Assembly (NCBI GenBank): GCA_025937075.1
Contig: JAICSD010000112.1
Coordinates: 1 to 10,879 of the forward strand
Length of the DNA stretch: 10,879 nt
Origin: Vicinamibacteria bacterium
GTDB taxonomy: Bacteria; Acidobacteriota; Vicinamibacteria; Vicinamibacterales; 2-12-FULL-66-21
Direction: 5' to 3'
A program made the position numbers and the translations under genes. Shown in pieces: positions 5,885 through 10,879 of this stretch (within the stretch, counting starts at the first letter, position 1; every line of letters starts with the position of its first letter). Below the pieces are notes generated by a model, which was not told the DNA's origin, did not search any database, and was given only the letters and a program-made list of their open reading frames with translations.

Positions 5885-8845
5885 CTAGAACGTGAAGCGG
5901 AACCCGATCTGACCCACGCGCTGCTCCGGCTGTCCCGCGTCACCGGCGAATGCGTTCGGCGTCAGGAACACCGGATTCGCCGAGTGGTTCGCCAGCGTTC
6001 CCGTGAAGAACCGCGTGGACGAAGCCGAGCCCGTATTGAACGCCGGGTTGATCGAGTTGAACATGTTGAACACCTCCCCGAACACCTCGATGTTCATGTT
6101 GCTGGGCAGATGCAGCGACTTGGAGACGCGCAGGTTGAACTGCGAGAGGGCCGCGCCACGGCCGCAGTTGACCGTTTCGCATGCACCCATCTCCTTGAAC
6201 GACGCGTGCCCCGCCGAATCGATCCCGGTGTAGCGATACGCTGTGGAGAAGATGTCGTTGCTCACGCCGTCGAGGTTGTTGTCGTACCCGTACCAGATGT
6301 GCGCCGGCAGCGCCGACCGGAAGCGATAGATCGGCGACACCGTTACTCCACCTGGCGCCTGCCAGATCGCGCTGACCGTCACCTTGTGACGCGCGTCCGT
6401 GCGCGCCGCCGGACCGAAGTCGATGGGCGTGAGCGGATCGAAGGCGTTCTGCACGAGGTTCGTCGTCAACTCGTCGACGCCGAGACCGCCGTAGCCCTCT
6501 GCCTTCGACAGCGAGTACCACGCATTGAGCTGAAGGCCGTGCTGCATGCGCCGGCGGACGCCGAAGTTGATCCCGTTGTACGTGCTCGCCCCGATGCTCA
6601 TGTTCATCGTCGGGTTTGCCGGGTTCAGCGGCAGATCCGCGTACCGCCGGGCGCCGTTGTTGATGCGCACGTTCAGCGGCCAGCGAACGCCAAGATCGTG
6701 TCCCTTGACGTTCACGTAATCGATATCCACGACCGTCGCAGGATCGAGCTCGTGCGACCAGCCCACTGACGTCTGCGCCGTCCACGGTTGCCGCACTTCC
6801 GGCGCCATCACGTTCGAGCTGAAGAACGGGCCGTTCGGGTTGACCTCGTTCTGGCTCGCAATATTGGAGATCGGCTGGCCAACCGTGAAGAAGCTCCCGT
6901 CGGGGTTCTTGATCCCCGCGGTGTTGCTGACGCTGAAGATGATGCCCGATCCGCCCTGGGCGCTCAGGCCCGGGAAGAGGATGTTTGCGTTCGTGTAGCC
7001 GAAGTCGTAGTACACGCCCCAGCCGGCCCGGATCACGTCCTTGCCGTTACCGTGCAGGTCGTACACCGCTCCGATTCGCGGCTGCACGTTGTTGTAGTCC
7101 TCCGTCGCCTTCTTGCCGAACTCCTCGAACCCGGGAACGCCGTTGAAGCGGCCTGCCGCGGCTGCCTGTGTCAGGACCTGAAAGTTGTTGACGCCGGACT
7201 GATCGATGTTGAAGCCAGTAATGAGGTCGTAGCGCACGCCGGCGTTGACCGTCAGCCTGTCGCTCAGGCGCCAGTCGTCCTGGACGTACGTCGCGAACTG
7301 CTTCATGGGCAGGTTCGCAGAGGCGCCGGGCTTGTTGCGCGACACCGCGCTGATCGGGCCGTTCAGGTCGTTGGTCAGATGCGTGTACGCGTAGTCGGAG
7401 CTGCCCGAGGCGAACGTCACGTACAGGTGCGGCTCGTTGATGAAGTTGACGCCCGCCTTGAAATCGTGGCCCAGACCGCCCGCGCCGGTGAGATGCCACG
7501 AGAAATCGTCCCGGAACTGCCACTTCTTCTGCTCGGTGGTCTGCGGCGTGTTCGTGTTGTACCCAATCGCGACGGCGTTCGGGAACGTCTCCTGCGGCTT
7601 CTCGGTGCGGGCCAGGATTTGGTTGCCGAAATCCGCGTACTGAAAGATGAACTCGTTCAGCTTGGCTCCGCCCAGCACCCAGTTGTGATTCAGATTGACC
7701 GAATTGAACTTGTTGGTGCTGTCGCCCCAGTTCTCGGGGAGCGAGCGGGTCGTCGCTCCATAGACCTGCGAGTTCTCGTTGCGGCCGTAGCGCACGGAGA
7801 GGTAGTGCGAGGCGTTCAGGTTCGCCGACACCTTCCCGGTGAGGAGCGTTTCGCGATACGGCGTGGTGTAAACCTTGCCGTCCTCAGACGGGAAGAGACC
7901 GAGCGTCGTGACCGACTGCGTCGTGTCCTGCTGCGTGCGCTCGAACGCACCAAAGTAGTGCGCCTTGTTCTGCACGATCGGACCGCCGAACGAGCCCCCG
8001 TACTGATAACGACGATAGTCCTGCTTGTCGACGTCGTTCAGCTTTTCGGTCTCCGTCCGCGCGTTCATCGACTTGTCGCGGAACGCCGTGAACCAGCTGC
8101 CGTGTGGATCGTTGGTGCCGCTCTTCGTGACGATGCTCATCACGCCGCCGTTGCTGCGGCCGTACTCGGCCTTGTAGCGCTGCGTGACGAAGTTGAACTC
8201 CTGAATCGCCTCGAGCGGGAACAGCTGCAGCAGACCTCCGACGGTGTCGTCGTTGTTGTCCCCGCCGTCGATCTGATAGTTCACGTTGCGGCCGTTGCCG
8301 CCGGCGATCTGGGGCGAGAACTGCGTGCTCTTCGTCGGGTCGCTGTGGAAGCCGAGGCCGACGCCGGGAATCGTCATCGCCAGGTTCGCGAACTGCCGTC
8401 CGTTGAGGGGCAGATTCTCAATCCGCTGCACGTCGACGACGCCGCCGACGGACGAGTTGCTCGTCTGAATCAGCGGCGATTCGGCCGTGACACTGACGCT
8501 TTCCGACACGCCGGCCACGGTCATGTCGACGTTCGCGTCGACAGTTTGGCCGACGTTCACAACCAGCCCCTTCCGCTCATAGGGGGTGAAGCCAGAAAGT
8601 TCCGCGCGCAGGTCGTACGTGCCCACCGGCAGCGCGTTGAGGCGGTACACGCCTTCCGCGTCGGTGACCTCGGACCGTGTGAACCCCGTCTCGGTGTTCT
8701 TCGCGGTCACCGTCACCCCGGGCACCGCCGCTTTCTGCGCGTCGACGATGCGCCCCTGAATGTTGCCGGTCGTCTGCTGCGCGAATGCGGGGGTCCCCAC
8801 CGCACACGCGCACAGCACGATCATCGCAACGATGATCTTCTTCAT
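5885..8845 (-). CDS. TonB-dependent receptor, Oar-like, with N-terminal carboxypeptidase-regulatory domain
   Basis: A 986-aa outer-membrane protein. ATG at 8845 is preceded by GGAGG (8860-8856, 10-nt spacing). A signal peptide is clear: MKKI, a hydrophobic core, then AFA before QQ (cleavage near residue 22). Residues about 25-110 are a carboxypeptidase-regulatory/beta-sandwich domain (GRIVDAQKAAVPGVTVT; EGVYRLNALPVGTYDLR). About 115-245 is the plug (LPLNGRQFANLAMTIPG; QIDGGDNND; AEYGRSNGGVMSIVTKSGTN), followed by the beta-barrel, ending in GQIGFRFTF with the terminal Phe of outer-membrane barrels. Oar-like receptors are expanded in Acidobacteriota and are usually assigned to uptake of peptides or glycans; the substrate here is unknown. 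It lies 219 nt downstream of a sulfatase-like gene on the same strand and ends in an intrinsic terminator. It is intact, with no frameshift seen. Confidence 0.95.
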   Translation of the reverse strand: MKKIIVAMIVLCACAVGTPAFAQQTTGNIQGRIVDAQKAAVPGVTVTAKNTETGFTRSEVTDAEGVYRLNALPVGTYDLRAELSGFTPYERKGLVVNVGQTVDANVDMTVAGVSESVSVTAESPLIQTSNSSVGGVVDVQRIENLPLNGRQFANLAMTIPGVGLGFHSDPTKSTQFSPQIAGGNGRNVNYQIDGGDNNDDTVGGLLQLFPLEAIQEFNFVTQRYKAEYGRSNGGVMSIVTKSGTNDPHGSWFTAFRDKSMNARTETEKLNDVDKQDYRRYQYGGSFGGPIVQNKAHYFGAFERTQQDTTQSVTTLGLFPSEDGKVYTTPYRETLLTGKVSANLNASHYLSVRYGRNENSQVYGATTRSLPENWGDSTNKFNSVNLNHNWVLGGAKLNEFIFQYADFGNQILARTEKPQETFPNAVAIGYNTNTPQTTEQKKWQFRDDFSWHLTGAGGLGHDFKAGVNFINEPHLYVTFASGSSDYAYTHLTNDLNGPISAVSRNKPGASANLPMKQFATYVQDDWRLSDRLTVNAGVRYDLITGFNIDQSGVNNFQVLTQAAAAGRFNGVPGFEEFGKKATEDYNNVQPRIGAVYDLHGNGKDVIRAGWGVYYDFGYTNANILFPGLSAQGGSGIIFSVSNTAGIKNPDGSFFTVGQPISNIASQNEVNPNGPFFSSNVMAPEVRQPWTAQTSVGWSHELDPATVVDIDYVNVKGHDLGVRWPLNVRINNGARRYADLPLNPANPTMNMSIGASTYNGINFGVRRRMQHGLQLNAWYSLSKAEGYGGLGVDELTTNLVQNAFDPLTPIDFGPAARTDARHKVTVSAIWQAPGGVTVSPIYRFRSALPAHIWYGYDNNLDGVSNDIFSTAYRYTGIDSAGHASFKEMGACETVNCGRGAALSQFNLRVSKSLHLPSNMNIEVFGEVFNMFNSINPAFNTGSASSTRFFTGTLANHSANPVFLTPNAFAGDAGQPEQRVGQIGFRFTF

Positions 8846-9064
8846 GCCTGTCTGGCCTCCAAAAGATGTTGTGGAACTCGGCTCCGAGCCGTTGGGACGA
8901 GTGCCATAGCAAGCGGCACACCACTCATCCAGGGACGAAATGCGCGGGTAAGCTGTTGAAAACGCTGTCTATAGGGGCAGTCGGCGGAAAACTGTGACGA
9001 ACGGATCCAAGGTTCCGGTTCGGTTGGGGACGAAGATACGGTTTTCCGTGTCGGACGGTCTTGC
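8846..9064 (-). promoter_or_regulatory. Leader region of the TonB receptor gene
   Basis: These 219 nt have no gene and are long enough for a dedicated promoter. TATAGA, on the minus strand near 8970-8975, is the best -10-like hexamer, but I see no good -35 at the right distance. A compact dyad, CGGCTC (8879-8884) and GAGCCG (8886-8891), lies in the likely 5' leader about 35 nt before the start. The ribosome-binding site GGAGG is at 8860-8856. Neither an operator nor a riboswitch fold could be recognised. Confidence 0.35.
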
Positions 9065-10879
9065 TTAGCGGACCGCCGCCAGCAGCCGCTCGACTTCCGG
9101 CCGCTGCGGCGCGTCTTCCGGCAGACGCCGGAGCAGTTCTGCGGCCTCTTTCGCCGCCTCCGCCTGGCGCCCCGATCTCGCGTACGCAATCGCGAGGGAG
9201 AACCGCGCCTGGTGCAGATCCGGATCGAGGGTCAGAGCTAGCTGAAGGTAGGGGAGTCCTTGCGCCGGGCGTCCGTGATCCGACAGCACGATTCCGAGAT
9301 TCGCGAGGACGACGGGGTCATCCGGGTCGGCGGCGTTCGCTTTCCGGAGCGTTGCCTCCGCCGCCAGTGCGTCGCGTGCGTCAACCTGACAACCTGCCAA
9401 ACCAAGATCGGCGTCAGCGCCCGGCAGGCGCGCGGCAATCGCGCGCGTAAAGAAAGGTATGGCGTCGCGGCAGCGGCCGCCGTTCATGAGCACGTAGCCG
9501 AGGCGCACGTTGGCCTGCGGGTTGTCGGGATCCTCGCGCAGGATCGCGCGAAGCGTCTGTTCGAGCGCGTCGCCGTGCAGCTCGCCGGACGTGACTTGCG
9601 CAATGCGTGCGGCTTGCGCGCGGCGGTCCTTGGGATCAGGGCGCGTGCCGATGCGATCACCTCCACCGGAGACATACCCCAGCGCCTGCAGCCGCCGCTG
9701 CGTCTCGGGATCCGCCGCTGATGCAACGGCCGGCAGCGTCGCCGGCGAGATCGCGCCCACGCGCCGCGCCATGTCGGCGGCGCGCTGGGGCTCCTCCTTG
9801 ATCATGTTGCGCGTCTCGCCGGGATCGCTCGTCAGGTTGTAAAGCTCCGGTTCAGGTGCGGCGATATATTTCCAGCCGTCCGCACGAATGGATCGAAGAG
9901 GGCTCCAGCCGAAATCGAGCAGCGGCGCGAACGACTCGGCGTAGATGCGGCGCGGCGCGAGGTGTTCAGCCGACAGCGCCGCATGGAGATCGACGCCGTC
10001 GGCGTCGAACGATCCAAGCTGCGCGAGCCGCGCGAGCGTTGGCGCGACGTCGACGAGCGAGACCTCGTCAGCGACCCGCGTCCCGTGCGGCAGGCCGGGA
10101 CCGGCCATGATCAGCGGAACGCGCAGCGTGGTGTCGTAGACGAACACGCTGTGGCTCACTTCGTCGTGCTCGCCAAAGGCTTCGCCATGATCGGCCGCGA
10201 ACACGATCAGCGTGTTTGCTCGTGCATCGCGCAGGCCCTCGAGCAATCTGGCCGTCTGCCGATCGGCCTCCGCGATGTCCTCGTCGTAGCGCGCCGCCGC
10301 AGGGCGCTGCGCATCTGTCGGATCCGCGGGATTGCCGTACGGCGCGTGCGGCTCGAACAGATGAACCCACAGAAAGAATCGATCGCTCCGATGCTGATCG
10401 AGCCAGCCGAGCGCGTCGTCGACGACCATGCGTCCGGCACGCTCGTTGGCCAGCCGATCGTCGGGTCCACGCGGCATGCGATCGCCGTAGGTTTGAAACC
10501 CTTTGTTCAGGCCGAAGCGGCGATCGAGCGGGAACGCGCCGACGAAGGCGGCGGTCGCATAACCCGCCGCCGCGAACCGTTCGGCGAGAGTCGGTCGTTT
10601 CGGATCGATCCGCATGCCGTTGTCGCGCGCGCCGTGGCCGGGCGGATAGAGCCCGGTCATGAGGCTCGCGTGCGACGTCAGCGTAATCGGCGCGGCGGCA
10701 TACGCGCGCGTGAACAGGACGCCGTCGCGGGCGAGCCCGTCGAGGGCGGCCGTCCGCGCCGCGGCATAGCCATACGCGCCCACACGATCCGCGCGCAGCG
10801 TGTCGATCGTGATCATGACGACGCCGCGGATCGGCGGCGGTGGTTGAGGAGAGGTCCCGCCCCGTCCACAGGCCGTGGA
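9065..10879 (-). CDS. Sulfatase-like (alkaline-phosphatase superfamily) protein with C-terminal TPRs, 5' end outside the window
   Basis: The frame is open to the window edge, giving 604 codons of a longer gene. An ATG at 10816 begins inside the first core strand (ITIDTLRADRVG), too late for a complete protein. The 21 codons upstream read STACGRGG, a Pro-rich linker, then IRGVV. The Cys lies 19 residues before ITIDTLR, close to the 18 between Cys20 and ITIDTLR in the lipoprotein at 3784, so this is probably a lipoprotein too. Counting from that ATG: Thr45 in PITLTSH is at the nucleophile position, with FEPHAPY and AADHGEAFGEHDE as metal-site motifs, RVPLIMAGPG, then RRLQALGYVSGGG and about four TPR-like repeats (about 420-575). 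Thr replaces the sulfatase Cys/Ser, and Thr also replaces the usual Pro two residues later. It is on the same strand as the TonB receptor, which follows by 219 nt. Confidence 0.9.
   Translation of the reverse strand, partial: STACGRGGTSPQPPPPIRGVVMITIDTLRADRVGAYGYAAARTAALDGLARDGVLFTRAYAAAPITLTSHASLMTGLYPPGHGARDNGMRIDPKRPTLAERFAAAGYATAAFVGAFPLDRRFGLNKGFQTYGDRMPRGPDDRLANERAGRMVVDDALGWLDQHRSDRFFLWVHLFEPHAPYGNPADPTDAQRPAAARYDEDIAEADRQTARLLEGLRDARANTLIVFAADHGEAFGEHDEVSHSVFVYDTTLRVPLIMAGPGLPHGTRVADEVSLVDVAPTLARLAQLGSFDADGVDLHAALSAEHLAPRRIYAESFAPLLDFGWSPLRSIRADGWKYIAAPEPELYNLTSDPGETRNMIKEEPQRAADMARRVGAISPATLPAVASAADPETQRRLQALGYVSGGGDRIGTRPDPKDRRAQAARIAQVTSGELHGDALEQTLRAILREDPDNPQANVRLGYVLMNGGRCRDAIPFFTRAIAARLPGADADLGLAGCQVDARDALAAEATLRKANAADPDDPVVLANLGIVLSDHGRPAQGLPYLQLALTLDPDLHQARFSLAIAYARSGRQAEAAKEAAELLRRLPEDAPQRPEVERLLAAVR

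Noticed and set aside
6788..8959. A 723-codon plus-strand open frame antisense to the TonB receptor
   Set aside because: It is rich in Arg, Val and Ala with no recognisable domain. It mirrors the receptor codons, as happens in GC-rich genes, whereas the minus frame shows a signal peptide, a plug domain and a barrel end.

Overview
The window is GC-rich and densely coding. It suggests a soil- or sediment-type Acidobacteriota, most likely a Vicinamibacteria-like lineage. That placement is inference: it rests on an Oar-like TonB receptor with an N-terminal carboxypeptidase-regulatory domain, two 'sulfatase + TPR' lipoproteins carrying the ALGYVSGG linker, an ArsR-methyltransferase fusion beside ahcY, and short dispersed repeats that run into gene ends. 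There is no rRNA or other phylogenetic marker.

Region A (1-2724, plus strand) is a two-gene S-adenosylmethionine-cycle unit. A fused ArsR-type repressor/SAM-methyltransferase (224-1189) is followed by S-adenosylhomocysteinase ahcY (1228-2724). A perfect TTGACA box and a near-perfect 16-bp palindrome on the start codon suggest autoregulation. Between the genes lies a twin-hairpin repeat that supplies the regulator's last codons and stop and ends just before the ahcY ribosome-binding site.

Region B (2725-3783) starts with a short convergent gap holding a hairpin and a G-run tandem repeat. A minus-strand secreted alpha/beta hydrolase follows; its nucleophile elbow has Asp instead of Ser/Cys, and its C-terminal tail is encoded by the G-run repeat. 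Its upstream spacer carries an inverted array of an 8-bp unit.

Region C (3784-10879) holds two alkaline-phosphatase-superfamily ('sulfatase') proteins with C-terminal TPRs, on opposite strands around one large TonB-dependent receptor. Both have Thr where true sulfatases have the Cys/Ser that becomes formylglycine. The first is a lipoprotein whose GTG start and part of whose signal peptide are made of the 8-bp repeat. The second stays open to the window edge and probably starts outside it. A plausible reading, not proven, is an envelope module in which surface or periplasmic hydrolases/transferases act on a substrate imported by the receptor. A clear intrinsic terminator ends the receptor gene and overlaps the 3' end of the convergent first sulfatase-like gene.

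No tRNA, rRNA, CRISPR array, insertion sequence or phage gene was seen. The most distinctive theme is three unrelated short-repeat families placed exactly at gene boundaries, where they contribute a stop, a C-terminal tail, and a start codon with signal-peptide residues.
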